From positions 62,001-126,000 of the forward strand of contig JAIVFJ010000109.1 in assembly GCA_025765615.1 (NCBI GenBank): a DNA stretch of 64,000 nucleotides, written 5' to 3'. This document shows, one piece after another, positions 32,461-43,332 of the stretch. Below the pieces are notes generated by a model. The model was not told the origin of the DNA, did not search any database, and saw only the letters and a list, made by a program, of their open reading frames with translations. Numbering within the stretch: position 1 is the stretch's first letter; the number at the start of each line of letters is the position of its first letter. This DNA comes from Zopfochytrium polystomum. Lineage: Eukaryota > Chytridiomycota > Chytridiomycetes > Chytridiales > Chytridiaceae. The translations under genes and the position numbers were made by a program.

Positions 32461-33747
32461 ATGTCTTCCCATCCAACGCCCGACACACCGCCCGCCGAAA
32501 CGGCAATCGCCGACGCCGACACCGCACCAACTGCAAAGGACAGCGATCCCGCCGCCGCCACCGCCGATCACGCCGACTCGCCAATGGCAGAGCCAGATCC
32601 GCCCGCCGCCGCTACCGACGCCGGAGGCCCCCGCGTCAAGTTCAAGGTCGCATTCAAGTCGACCGTGTACGAAATGGACCTGCCGGCGACCGCCCCCGTC
32701 GCCATCTTGAAGCAGGAGCTGGAGAAAAAGACTGGCATCGATTCAAATCTGCAAAAGGTTGGGTGTGCGATCAGATCGCGATGATGCGATCTCCCCCGAT
32801 CCTCACCACATCTTGATTGACTGACTTTACACGCACACCCCGCAGTTGCTCTTCAAAGGCGTCCTCAAAGACGATCAGTCCCTCTCAGTAAGCACAGATC
32901 TCCAACTACCCCCCGCACCAACTCACAACCCTTCCCGCCGCAGGATGCCAAAGTCACCGAAGGCTGCAAAATCATTCTGATGGCCTCCGCCGCAAAGGAC
33001 ATCATCAACATCGTCGCAACTCCCACAAACTCCACCTCGTCGACCGCGTCTTCGCCGTCCGCTGCCAGCGCCGCGCCAGCGTACATCCTGGATGCCCCAG
33101 AACACAAACGGATCATTGAGCGCGGACCGCCGGAGAGCGTCGAGAAGGGGCTCGTCGGGGTGAAGGTATTCTTTTCTTTTTTTTGAAGTCGAAGCGCTTC
33201 GCGGATTAATCCCCCAGCCGTCCGCCGCGCAGTCGGCAATCCCGGCGCTCGGCATCCCGAACCTGGTCAATGTCCGGCGGATCAAGACACGGCTGTCGTT
33301 CCTGGCGACGGACGAGCTGCAGATCGCGACGGGCGAGCTGACGCAAAAGATTCCGTACAGCAGCATTTCAAAGGTGATCTCGGAGCCGATCAAAGGTGCG
33401 TGTGCGTGTGCGTGCGTGCTAGTCAGGGGTTATCGCTGTGCTTTTCGCCCTCGACCGTGGCGGCTTTGAACGGCTCGCGTCCGCTGATGCTTCGGCGTAC
33501 ACTTTTGTTTGAACAGGCCACGACGGATACCACGCGGTGGGGATCCAGATCGGTCCGACGGAAAAGTCGCTGGCGTGGTTTTACTGGGTTCCGTCGCAGG
33601 TTCGGTCGAACGTCGGTCATTAATACCCTGTTCATCATGCCCGCTGACTGTTTGTTCCCTTATTTTGTGTCCAACCCTCAGTACGTCGACGCCATCAAGG
33701 AGAAGATATTAGGGCCGCTAGCTCAGTACGGGTTCTTTGGACTATAG
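32461..33747 (+). CDS. UBFD1: Ubiquitin-domain protein UBFD1-like (295 aa, six exons)
   Basis: Exons 32461-32757, 32846-32887, 32944-33165, 33218-33395, 33517-33599 and 33682-33747 (TAG) sum to an exact multiple of three. After a disordered Ala/Pro/Asp-rich N-terminus comes a ubiquitin-like domain (VKFKVAFKSTVYEMDLPAT...LKQELEKKTGI, LLFKGVLKDDQSLS, DAKVTEGCKIILMAS). The UBFD1-specific C-terminal domain follows: RRIKTRLSFLATDELQIATGE, KVISEPIKGHDGYHAVGIQIGPTE, WFYWVPSQYVDAIKEKILGPL. Vertebrate UBFD1 has this same architecture; its molecular role is poorly defined (linked to NF-kB in animals). The gene's 5' side is directly abutted by transposon B, so its leader or promoter may be transposon-derived. 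Confidence 0.9.
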
Positions 33748-33981
33748 CATCGATACCCGAGAGTGTGTTGCTCACACGGAAGGGGCTGGGGGGAAATATT
33801 GCATGAGAGATTTAGTAGCGCGAGAAACTCGTGCGTGTTTGAGCAGCTAAATATAAAGAAGTCGAGTTTGTCAGTTAAGCAGTTCCTTATCCCGATCGAA
33901 GGGAAAAAACGGATGGGCGCAAGACGCGGTGCTCGTCGAAAACATCACAGTTTTATTCGGAGATAGGCTCACGCTGCCAAA

Positions 33982-34446
33982 CTAATGGCAGCAATAGATC
34001 TGCCAGCAGCTTCCCTGAGCCAAAATCTGGCTATGGAGGAGATCATGATTGTCACCTTTATGGCAGCTCAGCCCGCCCTTGACAAATCCGTTGGCGTCCT
34101 GCACGTACGCGTCGCCGACGGTTTGCCCGTTCGGCATCGACTGCGCGTCCGATCTGATGGACCACGACAGCCTTCCGCCCGCGGCAAAGTCGGACCCGTG
34201 ATTGGATCCCTCCCACGTTTGGAAGCCGTCGCAGCAGATGCGCGAGCCGTCGCTCGGTGTGCCGTCGGCGGTCCCGTCCGGTACGTAAAAGATGTAGCTC
34301 CCGTCGCTGCAGCCGAGGTTGGAGCATCTGAGCTTGCAGTTGGCGAGGTAGAATACGCCGCCGTTGTTGTAGACGAAGGCGGCGGCGGAGGACGCGAGGG
34401 AGGCGAAAACGGCCAGGAGGGTGATCCAAGCCGACGGGGTGGGCAT
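33982..34446 (-). CDS. Secreted Cys-rich protein (154 aa)
   Basis: ATG 34446 opens a clear signal peptide (MPTPSAWITLLAVFASLASS, Ala-rich cleavage region near residue 23). The mature part has nine cysteines (NCKLRC, GCSDG, ICCDG, LSCHKG, SCWQIYCC), glycine and aromatic residues and no membrane segment, consistent with a disulfide-bonded extracellular protein. A TATA-like ATAAAATA lies on the minus strand at 34551-34560. No introns. Family not recognised; a cell-wall or effector-like protein is possible. Confidence 0.8.
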   Translation of the reverse strand: MPTPSAWITLLAVFASLASSAAAFVYNNGGVFYLANCKLRCSNLGCSDGSYIFYVPDGTADGTPSDGSRICCDGFQTWEGSNHGSDFAAGGRLSWSIRSDAQSMPNGQTVGDAYVQDANGFVKGGLSCHKGDNHDLLHSQILAQGSCWQIYCCH

Positions 34447-35217
34447 TTTCTTTGGATGGGGCGGTGGAAAGGCTGGGCACAGGAGGTAATGAGGCGATCG
34501 GTTTGAGAGATTCTGGCTGCGGTTGAGAGAGCGACTGAGTGTTGGCCCGGTATTTTATGTGGGTCTGGGGTGTCTCTCTCTCTCTCCCGGACGGTGTCTC
34601 TCCGGCCTGCTGGGTGGCTGGGTCACCAATCCAGCTCTGGTCGTTCAGTTTTCTTAGTGGCCTGGAGGCAGTGAAGGGAATCTATTCGTCACGATGACGA
34701 CGCGGATGACGCCGCAAGAAGCGCTGTCCCACAACCACAAGTTTGTCGAAGAATCCTGAGTCGCTTGTTGCTGTGGGGCTCATTGAAAAACGAGAAGTGG
34801 TTTCCTGCTCTTCGTTTTGCGTGTTGTTCTCTTTGCCCGTGGCAGCCGCTGCCGATATTGCGCGCCAGCAGAGATGCTGTATAACTTTCCAAGTGTGGCC
34901 TTTCTTGATCTTTTTTCCCCTTCTTCTATTTCTTCGCTTTAATAGCTTCCGCAAAGCACGGAAGTGGATCGAGCGAGCAGAGATAAGTGGGATGCCACAG
35001 CGCTCTCGGGGGCACGTCTCGACCAATGCTTAGCTCTCTCCACAAATACGTGTTTTGTAACTTTGTTCAAGAGAAACTGTAATAAAATGCTTTGATTGAC
35101 TTCTCTGGGCCTTTGCGCTGCATCGACGAAACAGAGGGGGTACTTGATCACCTTTGCACGACAAACAAAACCAAGAGAAAGGATGAAAACTCCCTTGTCA
35201 AAAAGTCGGAGAAACAA
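34447..35217. other. Intergenic, nothing supported beyond promoter elements
   Basis: Contains a CT-rich tract (about 34570-34605). ORFs here lack motifs. Confidence 0.5.
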
Positions 35218-36665
35218 ATGATCGACAAGCTTTCAGTCGACATCTTGATCTCCGTTGCAGATCTCCTACCTGCTGCCAGCGATCGCTGCGACCTCAGTGC
35301 GACACGCCGCCATCTGCGAATCGCTCTCGCACCGTCAGTGTTCCACTCTGTCCGCGCCACGAACATCGAGCAGGACCGCGCTGCAATCGCGGCGCTGTCC
35401 GCCGCACACGGCCAACACATCCGTCACATCCGGTTTCAGTGCATGCTGCACGGCAACCCGCTCGAAAGCTCTGAGGTGGAGGAGAACACTGACAGCCGTG
35501 CCCGAGACGGCCTGGAATGTGGGGACGATGGCAGACGATCTGAAGAGCGTCGCGATCTATCAGCGAGCGGACACGGCTATGACAACTCCCAGGGTCCGAT
35601 CTTCGAATTCGTCGCGACAGACATACTATTGGGGAAAATAGCTCCAAATATTCGTGCCCTCACACTGGAGTTTGTGGCCGACCAGGAATTTGAGCCGGAC
35701 GGCTGCAAATGGGTGGACGATCACCATGGAATTGGAGGTTCCATTTACATCTCTGCAGAGGCTGAGAGTTTGGAAGATGCCGCCATCGCTGAAAAAAACT
35801 TCGAGTGGCGCCGAGTCATGGCGAACATATGGAGGGCAGTTGCCTCAAACTTGACAATCCGCAGCCTTACCGTTCGATCACTCCCGCCAAACATCACAAC
35901 AACATGGCACAGACCGGAATGGGCTGTCTTTGTGGGTCAACTGGAGCACTTGGCACTTGAAATGTGGGGTGGAAAAAGCGACAGCGATTTCTGCTCAATT
36001 ACAACCAACGGTTACCAAGACTTTTTGTCGAGGCAACTCAAGACGCTGATCTTCGATCACGCGCACAGCCTGCTTTCGCTCGGCTTCGTCTCCAACGAGT
36101 TCGGCACGTACGGTGGCACGTTCATCGATGTGGGGGCAGAAACCGCCTTTGGGTCGTCAAACATGCCTCGATTACTCAAGTTCCGCGCGGAAAACTGCTT
36201 TTTCGACGCACCGTTGCTCGAATTTCTGCGATCTCACACTTCCACACTCGAAACGATTCACCTCGTCAACTGTATGGCGGCAGTCAGCCTTTTCCCCGAA
36301 ATGGAGGAACCAAATCCCACATGGAAGGGGCTGTTTGGAGGGATCTTGGGCGCTGAACCGCACATCTGAAAGATTTGAGGGTAACTACGAGAAAAATATC
36401 GATTCACGACATAGCAAAGTGGGCCCAAAATCGCTCACTTGCACGACAAGAAATAATTCGCCGAGTCGAGCAGAAACTGAGAGAAGACGAGAACTACCCC
36501 TTGTTTTACTACGGATGGCTGGATCCTGACTACGGATTTGTCAGCGTGGCTAGGGCGTATGTGTTGGAAATCTTTGAGACAGGATCTGATTTGGCAAGCC
36601 TCGAGCGCATGATGGGGGTTGTTCGGAGCAATCGTGAGGCTTCAAGATTGACGCTGCAAAAATAG
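35218..36665 (+). pseudogene. F-box-like family, copy 4, one frameshift near the C-terminus
   Basis: ATG 35218 (MIDKLSVDIL) aligns with the starts of copies 1-3. The frame is intact through CMLHGNP, LEFVADQEFEPDGCKWVDD, EWRRVMANIWRAV, RSLPPNITTTWHRPEWA and FRAENCFFDAPLLEF to GAEPHI, where TGA (36367-36369) ends it. The neighbouring frame resumes at once with LKDLRVTTRKISIHDI, then PLFYYGWLDPDYGFV and RMMGVVRSNR, ending TAG 36665. A single-base indel at about 36360 explains this. Otherwise well preserved, so the lesion is recent or a sequence error. It lies 28 kb from the tandem cluster. Confidence 0.75.
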
Positions 36666-37378
36666 CATAATTGATAACTATCTCGAAGGCTTCACGAGAG
36701 TCCTTCGTTGCACCACGGTGCGGTTAGACAATGCGCAACGGTAACGGAAAGCAATAGAGACACTTCGGATTGGTGCCTTGATTTTTGCACGAGCTCAGAC
36801 TGATTTGACCTTGCTTCACTGCGTTTACTCCCAGTTTGGTGTGAAACAGCCATGTCCTCCGTTAGGCCGGAGGATTGGAAGCGGAAGGTCCATATCGAAT
36901 GGACTGTTACTGTAAACCTTTTGAGAGGCGCACCTGCCGTTCAATGAGAATACCGACGTAAGTCGAACAAACTTCTTGTTTCAGTCCTTTTGCCCCTTCA
37001 CAGGCGAGATTGAGGCAACGCTGGCGCAGGTTGCGGCAAGGGCCGCGATCAAAGCGGCAGCGGTGGCGGTGGTGACGATTGATTGCATCGCGCTCGCAGT
37101 TCGTCCTCCTCGTCTCGATTGCAGACTGTCACGGCCCTCTATCTCTCTCTCTCTCTGTTTCTTTCTTTTCCATGACAGCGGTCTTCTCTTTTTCCGTGCA
37201 ATCTAGGTCACACGTCACTTTCTGTTCTTCCTCAAAACAATTTGGGTCCGGAAAGGCGAGGCGTCGGATGCCTTTCGGATCACCGAGGAGGGTCGGTCGG
37301 ATAAACGTGGCGAGCGGACGCGGACTCGGTGTGGACTCCAGTGCGACAGCACGGGGCATGGAAGATTGACTGTTTCGC
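36666..37378. other. Intergenic before the spaced-core array
   Basis: No gene supported. A CT-rich stretch (about 37139-37165) and motif-less ORFs. Confidence 0.5.
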
Positions 37379-39008
37379 TGGTTATGACTCGTTTTCAACC
37401 TCTACTCGTTGGAGCAGGAAAGCTGCAATGAAACTAGTCACCATGAATTTCGCGCAAACCGAATCATATCCAATGAGAGAAGATCAACCAGTCCTTGCGG
37501 CACAGCAGAAGCGCAGCGCAACTAGGACTTGTTTTCGACCTCATAGAATGGTGTGTGGCGACACCCGGTTGCCCAACAAAAGAGAGGTGCACAAGCTTAA
37601 GATCAAATGAGAAACGAACACCAAGCCGTGCAGTCGCGACCAATTTGCTGTCACGACGGCTGGGACTTGTTTTCGACTTCATATGTTTGAAAGATATTCG
37701 GAATGCGATATACGAAAAGTGTCTGATGCCCCCTCGTGAGTGAAGACAGACAAGTCCGAGAGATGAAGCTGCATGGCCCATGGCTAGGACTTGTTTTTCG
37801 ACCTCATATGAGTAAAAGAACAAAAGAAAATTGGGGATCCGTGAGGCAAGAACAAATCCGAGCAGCGATGGCAGCGCGATGCGGCGGCTAGGACTTGTTT
37901 TCGACCTCATAGATCACGTCGAAAGTGAAGAGGAGGAGAAGAAACAGCGGATCGCAAAAGAAACTCGTGACGGAAAGAAAGCAGTGCATCAGCGAGAACG
38001 GAAAAATAAGCCCGACCAGTCTCTTCAGCCAGTGAGCGACGGGTGGGACTTGTTTTCGACCTCATAATTAGTCGGTGACGGGAGAAAGCACGCAATTCAA
38101 CGAGCGAAGAATAACAAGCCCGAGCGGCGGAGCGACTCACGCACCGCGGCAAGTACTTGATTTCGACCTCATAGATGAGCTTCAGTCCCTCCTGATCATC
38201 TTCGTCGGAATTGGTGCGCGGGGTGCAACAACTTTGGGAGAAGCGTCGCTGTTATTCAAACCCGCCGGCCGCATGTGAGGACATGACGCAAGCTCAAGCA
38301 CACGCTCAGCGTCTAGGACTTGTTTTCGACCTCATACGTTGTTGGAATAGACGATTAGAATGAAGTTTGCGTTCAACTCTAATCGCATCCAATGAGTGAA
38401 GATCAACCAGCCCTTGTGGCAAAGCATAAACGCAGCGCAACTGGGACTTGTTTTCGACCTCATAGAATGGTGTTTGGAAGATCGCACTGGCTTTCAATGA
38501 AAAGAGGTCAACGGGTACAAATGAGAGCGTGAAACCAAGCCGAGCAGTCATGACAAACGCTCTGTCGCGACCACTAGGACTTGTTTTCGACCTCATATGT
38601 CTGAGGCTATTCGGGATAAGATGGGTCCATGGTGTCAAATCCAGTGAGCGAAGAAAGACAAATCCGAGCAGTGAAGCCGCAAGGTACATGGCTAGGACTT
38701 GTTTTCGACCTCATAAGGGGGATCGTGGGCCAAGGGGAGAAGAAATGCTTAAAAGATGACACGGAAAGGTGGGCAAAGGAGGCGATTGGATTGGTGGACG
38801 TGTCCATTTGAGAGCCGCAAACGAGCCCGAGCATCAAAAGACCAGTCGTGCGGCTGGAACTTGTTTTCGACCTCATATGGGCTGTCACTGAGCAAACGGA
38901 GTGAAGCGATTACTCTAATAGCGTCACCCGTGAGGAAGAAGGACAGAATCCCTACGGCAACTACAGCGCGTGCGCAGTTTCGGCTGGGGCTTGTTTTTCG
39001 ACCTCATA
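37379..39008 (+). repeat. Array of about 13 spaced copies of a 24-bp core, with higher-order duplication
   Basis: The core CTAGGACTTGTTTTCGACCT followed by CATA recurs at about 37522, 37660, 37784, 37888, 38042, 38150, 38313, 38441, 38573, 38692, 38853 and 38983, plus a decayed copy at 37382. Spacing is irregular (104-163 bp). A weaker block, ACAARYCCGAGCAG-like, lies 30-45 bases before most cores. Spacers otherwise differ from neighbour to neighbour. Spacers of cores 1-3 match those of cores 8-10 about 0.92 kb away (for example AGATCAACCAG and CGCAGCGCAACT), so several units duplicated as a block. No coherent coding frame. Function unknown. Confidence 0.85.
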
Positions 39009-39489
39009 GGAACTGCGGTGCCGGGGAGTGGGAGCAAGCAAGGAAGTGGCCGATTGGCACGGAGGAAGGAAAGGCCGCGAGATCGGGGAGCGCGATGGAG
39101 CGATTGTGTGGGCAGTTGGCGATTTGGCGATTTGGGAAGATGGGATGCAGTGAAAGCAGGGAAACGAAGGAGCTCTTTATAGCTGCGCGTTCGTGTCGGG
39201 TGGTGGTGCCTGGTCTCTCTTTTCTTTCGACTGCGGAAAAAGACAACACCCCCAAAACGGCAGGTTTTAAGAGCAACGACGGGCCTCAAGTCGAGTGGAG
39301 CCTGTCCAGTGTCCATTGGGGCTTTTTCATCCCGCCCGAAAGAAAAGAACAATTCACTTTTGCCGAAAGGGACGCGCCATAGTTGGAGAACTGGAACACC
39401 TTGATATCCGCAAACTGAACTAAGTTGATTACGAGTAATCAAGGGTAGAATAACCTTCTTCGAGTTCGGAAGTGGAGAAGAGGGGGGAG
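39009..39489. other. Non-coding flank between array and tRNA-Val
   Basis: No gene supported. Long ORFs crossing it on either strand also cross the array or the tRNA and are not credible. Confidence 0.5.
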
Positions 39490-39563
39490 TGGTCGCATCC
39501 GGGATCGAACCGGAGACCGTCTGTGTGTAAGACAGACGTGATAACCAACTACACCATGCGGCC
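39490..39563 (-). tRNA. tRNA-Val(UAC): tRNA-Val (anticodon UAC)
   Basis: Folds as a 74-nt cloverleaf on the minus strand. Acceptor GGCCGCA pairs with TGCGACC (one C-A mismatch). The D arm contains TAGTTGG, the anticodon loop CTTACAC lies between TCTGT and ACAGA, the variable loop is 5 nt, and the T arm TCCGG-TTCGATC-CCGGA carries the box B. The anticodon TAC specifies valine. No intron. Confidence 0.92.
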
Positions 39564-40047
39564 GTATACGCGTTACGAAAAAGACCCAAATATTTTTTCA
39601 GGTCAACAGTTTTGGCCTCTAAACGAGTTGCAACTAGGACTTCTGTCGACCTCATTAGCCCGAAAATTTAGGCTGTATTCGGCAATCACCAACAGATAGC
39701 TTGTCCTGGAAGAAATGACCCACCGAAGATGAGAATGGCAGGCACACAAGCGTCTCCAGTATTTCTCTTTGGAAGTGGAGAGCATCAACGAGGAAAAACC
39801 AGTCAGCTCAAGCGGTCCCAACGACTGCCACGGAGTTGTCTCGACCGATACCCAGTGCGCGGCTTACACCTAGTCTGACGGCATGGGTTGCCTAGGCGCC
39901 AAAGGAGGAGATGTGATCATCGCGTTTGCCGTGCATCCATCTCCACTTGCACCCGTCTCCACTCGTGATCAAACAATTTAGGCAAAGTTTTAAGAGGAAG
40001 AAGGGAGGGAGATGTTTTCGTCAACTATGAAGTAGAGAGTTTAGGCC
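39564..40047. other. Spacer with one outlying core copy
   Basis: A variant core (CTAGGACTTCTGTCGACCTC) at 39632-39655 sits beyond the tRNA. Otherwise nothing recognised. Confidence 0.5.
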
Positions 40048-40236
40048 TCAGCCGGCGGTAGTGCTAGGCCGGCGAGACCAGTGCCCGGGCAGCGACAGCA
40101 AGCTGACGGCGGCGACCGAGCGAGGTTTCAAAAATAACTGTGATAATAGATACGCCGGCGATGCCGGCGGTTTAAAGTTATCACACTTTAAAGAACAGAT
40201 ACTACACTTGATCTTAGCCAATAGGCCAGAGAGGAT
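40048..40236 (-). ncRNA. U2: U2 spliceosomal snRNA
   Basis: Minus strand, about 189 nt. It carries the near-invariant U2 5' segment GGCTAAGATCAAGTGTAGTA followed by TCTGTTC, which includes the branch-site-pairing GTAGTA. Stem IIa is AAAGTGTGATAACTTT and a GC-rich stem IIb is CGCCGGCATCGCCGGCG. The Sm site is TTATTTTTGAA. A terminal stem-loop (GCCGG...CCGGC) has a loop containing TAGCACTAC, like the U2B''-binding loop. The 5' end is placed at 40236 by analogy with AUC-starting U2 RNAs, and the 3' end after stem IV. Stem I is diverged (CTCTCTGGCCTATTGG). It pairs with intron branch sites in the spliceosome. Confidence 0.92.
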
Positions 40237-40267
40237 TGTGAAGAACGAGAGGAGGGGGAGGCGGCGG

Positions 40268-40276
40268 TATTTATAC
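40268..40276 (-). promoter_or_regulatory. TATA box of U2 snRNA gene
   Basis: GTATAAATA on the minus strand about 32 bases upstream of the inferred U2 5' end, as expected for Pol II initiation. Confidence 0.65.
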
Positions 40277-42225
40277 GGTTTGGCTTTGAATGGGCTGCGG
40301 ACTGCGGGTCAGTGTGAGGGAATTCGAAGGAAGGGTCCTTTTAAGCGTAGTGGAAGGTCTTTTGAGGTTCCTTCTTTATTGGTACTGCAAAAGGGCGGTT
40401 TTATACTGCCAGAAGTCCGATGGTTGAGAGTTATCCGATATGAAGGACAGGGGAAGCGGAGAGTGATACATCGGAAAGTAAGGGAACGGAGAATGACACG
40501 AAGGTAACGATGCGGAGCGGGAAGTGAAGCATCGGAGTTCGACAAGGAAGGAAGACAAAGCGGATGACGTGAAGTTCTCCCACAGTCAGAGAAATTGCAG
40601 AAGCCTGAACCAAAGCAGGTGCGGAACGGTGCGGTGCGGTTCAGGGAGATGCTGTGCGTCGAAAAGGAGATGACAGTTCGCTCGCAGGCAAAGAAAGTAG
40701 AAGTGCAGACGGTCTACGAATCAGAACGGCACCCCCATTCCGACGGAGGTCAAGCGATTTGAAATAATGAGTAACTCGGCCAGCTGCGTTCTCTTTAGCG
40801 TGAGGCGGATCTGCGGGAATACTGCACCAGCGCGGCTGTCACATCATGGTCTTGCGACATCGCTGTCTTGCCCAAATCTATGCATTCTTTGGACGTCTTG
40901 ACGGAAGAATTGTTCCTGTTGCCCCAGTTTCACCTATAGTCAGGCGAGGATCATTCTACATCGACTGCAACCGCCCACAAAACCTGCCGCAGTTTGACGT
41001 GGCGAGGGTCATCGATGGCGCGTTTTGGTCATTCCACGCGGGCTGCGGTGCGTCGACTTGCAGTGGCGGCGGTCTGCGCTGTTTTGGACGGAAGGGGAGA
41101 AAGTCGAGTAACCAATGGCGAGGAAATGCGCTTTTCGCCGGATTGTGGCGCGTTTCGGTGGTACAAGGTTGATATGTGCGAGTGGTCTGTTCACCGCGCC
41201 CTTCTTAACCGCACTTGGCCTCCCCAACAGTAACTACCGCACTGTGACGATGAATTTTCGCAGACCCAGACCCAGAGCCAGGTCACCAAGGTGTCTTCTT
41301 TCAATATGGGGGTCTTCGTTGCGATGCTCGACTATCTCCCAGCGGCTGTCTTGGACGACCTTGCCGATCGTCGGCATCGCACCGCGCAACACCTTGGCTC
41401 GATCGAGGTAACGCGGCGGCCCCGGTGGCGCCGCTAACGGTGGTCGTGCGGGCGCTCCTTCGTGCTCCTGCTGCGGGGTCGAGGGTTTCCTCCGAGGGTG
41501 GGGGTGGAGAAGGGGTGTCGGTATGTCTCGACTCGCCAAAAAACACCATTTTGCCTCAAATACTGCACGAAATGTCGATCATCTCACATTAGTTCCGCGA
41601 AACGATTTCCCCGAAACGCGTGCCGCCTATCCGCAGGCAGCTCGAGTGTCGGAAGATGCAGATGAATATGCCGCGGCGAGCGACACGGCTTCACTTGGCA
41701 TTGCGGCGATGGAACGAAAGATCAAGATGTGGCGGACGGTCCAAGCAAGTGCCAACCGTTCACGCCATCGCCCACACTGGGGGTTGCCCCTTAACCTCCT
41801 GCAGCAGTCCTCGAGCTATTCAAGGGGCGCCTCCCTCTCGCGCACCTCTCTGCGCTCATCTACGAAGATGAAAAGAACCTGTGGAGGCTCTGCAGTGGTG
41901 GAAGGATATTGGACTGGAGCCGTCGGGGTAAGCAGCCTTTACGTTGACTGGAACATGGTCCATTTCTGTGAAACGAATTATGTCGTGACACGCAACGGGT
42001 GGAAAGAACGTCGAGTGGAGTGGGAAGGTTCGCCCGCTGAACAGTGAGTTATGACACGAAAAGAAATCCAACACTTTAACACCGCCGCTATGCGGCGCTA
42101 CGGTTTACTACAATTTTTCAAGTTTAATTTAATCTTTGTCATGTAACTGGCAAAATTGTTTCCCAAGCGCTGTTTCTATAGTAGGCACAAAAATCTTGAT
42201 CCTCGTTATCGTCCTATTCGTTGTC
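40277..42225. other. Gene-poor interval with weak ORFs
   Basis: About 1.9 kb. ORFs 40846-41172 (+), 41234-41539 (-, C-terminal GAMPTIGKVVQDSRWEIVEH looks protein-like) and 41523-42047 (+, from ATG) are not supported by motifs. A fragment reading LQWWKDIGLEPSG around 41890-41930 matches the repeat unit of the 16-17 kb pseudogene, so this interval probably contains another remnant of that family. Confidence 0.4.
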
Positions 42226-42307
42226 GTCCTGTTGGCGGAGTGGTTAACGCGGTGCCCTGCTAAGGCATTTCCCTTTGGGAGCGCAGGTTCGAATCCTGTG
42301 CAGGACG
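42226..42307 (+). tRNA. tRNA-Ser(GCU): tRNA-Ser (anticodon GCU)
   Basis: 82 nt with the long variable arm of class II tRNAs. Acceptor GTCCTGT pairs with GCAGGAC (discriminator G). The D arm is GAGTGGTTAA, the anticodon loop CTGCTAA (GCT), the variable stem TCCC/GGGA, and the T arm GCAGG-TTCGAAT-CCTGT. No intron. Confidence 0.93.
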
Positions 42308-42506
42308 ATACAATAGTTATTTGCAATCATCTATAAGTTGTTTCTCGATTGTCGTTGCCATACTTGGTGTGTTCAGTTCTCCCGCACATTGAGAAGTGTG
42401 TTGAGGTAAAACCAATTACATATCCACAAAGAAGAAACCATCAAGCAACCGCATTGTGCCCTCGCCCACATCCAATCGATACAACCCCCCCCCCAACCGA
42501 CTCCTT

Positions 42507-42965
42507 TTACAACAACCACTTTGCCACCTCCTCCTCGACCCTCCCGACAAACGCGCCGACGACCGTCGCGACGGGCGCGCCGCCCCTGTACACGACAAAC
42601 GTGGGCGTGTCGACGACGCCCGCGGCGCCGGCGACGTCGTCGAGCTCGTCGACGTCGACGCGGAGGAAGGAAACGGGGGCGGCGGAGCGTGCGTACTTTT
42701 CGGCAAGGGCGGCGAAGGGCGGGAGCGCGGCGCGGCAGGGGCGAGCCCAGGATGTGGAGAAGCCTGTCGGAGTTTTGTGTGGTGGTGGGGGGGGAGGGGC
42801 AAGGAAAAGGGAGGTGGGTTAGTTGGAGAGGGAAAGGTTGGGGCTGCGATCGCACGTACCAACGACGACGATACCGCGGGCGTTGAGTGCCTCGCGGAAC
42901 TCGCCGGCGCCAATGACCTCGGTGACGGCGGGCGACGGTGCGGGGGCGGCGACGGGCGACGCCAT
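42507..42965 (-). CDS. Thioredoxin-like protein with WARPC site (120 aa)
   Basis: Exon 1 is 42860-42965 (ATG 42965, MASPVAAPAPSP), exon 2 is 42507-42763 (TAA), intron GTACGT...GACAG. Thioredoxin fold: EVIGAGEFREALNARGIVVV, then GFSTSWARPCRAALPPFAAL, then LRVDVDELDDVAGAAGVVDTPTFVVY with the conserved cis-Pro (TPT) and EEEVAKWLL. The usual WCGPC is WARPC: the nucleophilic first Cys is Ala, the resolving Cys is kept. It cannot perform normal dithiol reduction, so a chaperone, regulatory or monothiol role is possible. A second altered thioredoxin lies 2.9 kb away on the same strand. Confidence 0.8.
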
Positions 42966-43332
42966 TGTGAGAGAGATCACGCCAGCGTTCGCAGTTCCAA
43001 GAGGAAAGACAGGGTCGCAAAAAAAAAGTTTCAACATGCTTGACGGGAGGCGGAGTTTCGAGCTGTGGTGTTGTTTTTGCAGCTGAAGGGACAAAAACAA
43101 ACAAACGACCTAACTGCCCCATGTTGCTATTTTAAGAGGGCTCTGTCAAAAGGCTCATTTCAGTTGTTATTCTTCCTGTTTTGGGGTACTCTGCACAGAT
43201 AAGAACATATGGAAGTGGAAACGGCATGACAAGACAAGAAGGATGCCAAGAAGGCAAGACAGAAAAAGAAAGATAAAAAAGAATAAGCATCAATGCTTCA
43301 ACGAAAACGCTTGTCGAGATTCCGACGGTTGG

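Noticed and set aside
37500..39010. CRISPR-like array of repeats and spacers
   Set aside because: Spacing is irregular, spacers are longer than the core, partly homologous to each other and duplicated in order, and the genome is eukaryotic.
37500..39010. Cluster of spliced-leader RNA or box C/D snoRNA genes
   Set aside because: No Sm site, donor GT or consistent C/D boxes found around the cores.
38924..39655. 243-codon minus-strand ORF as a gene
   Set aside because: It runs straight through the tRNA-Val gene and the repeat array.
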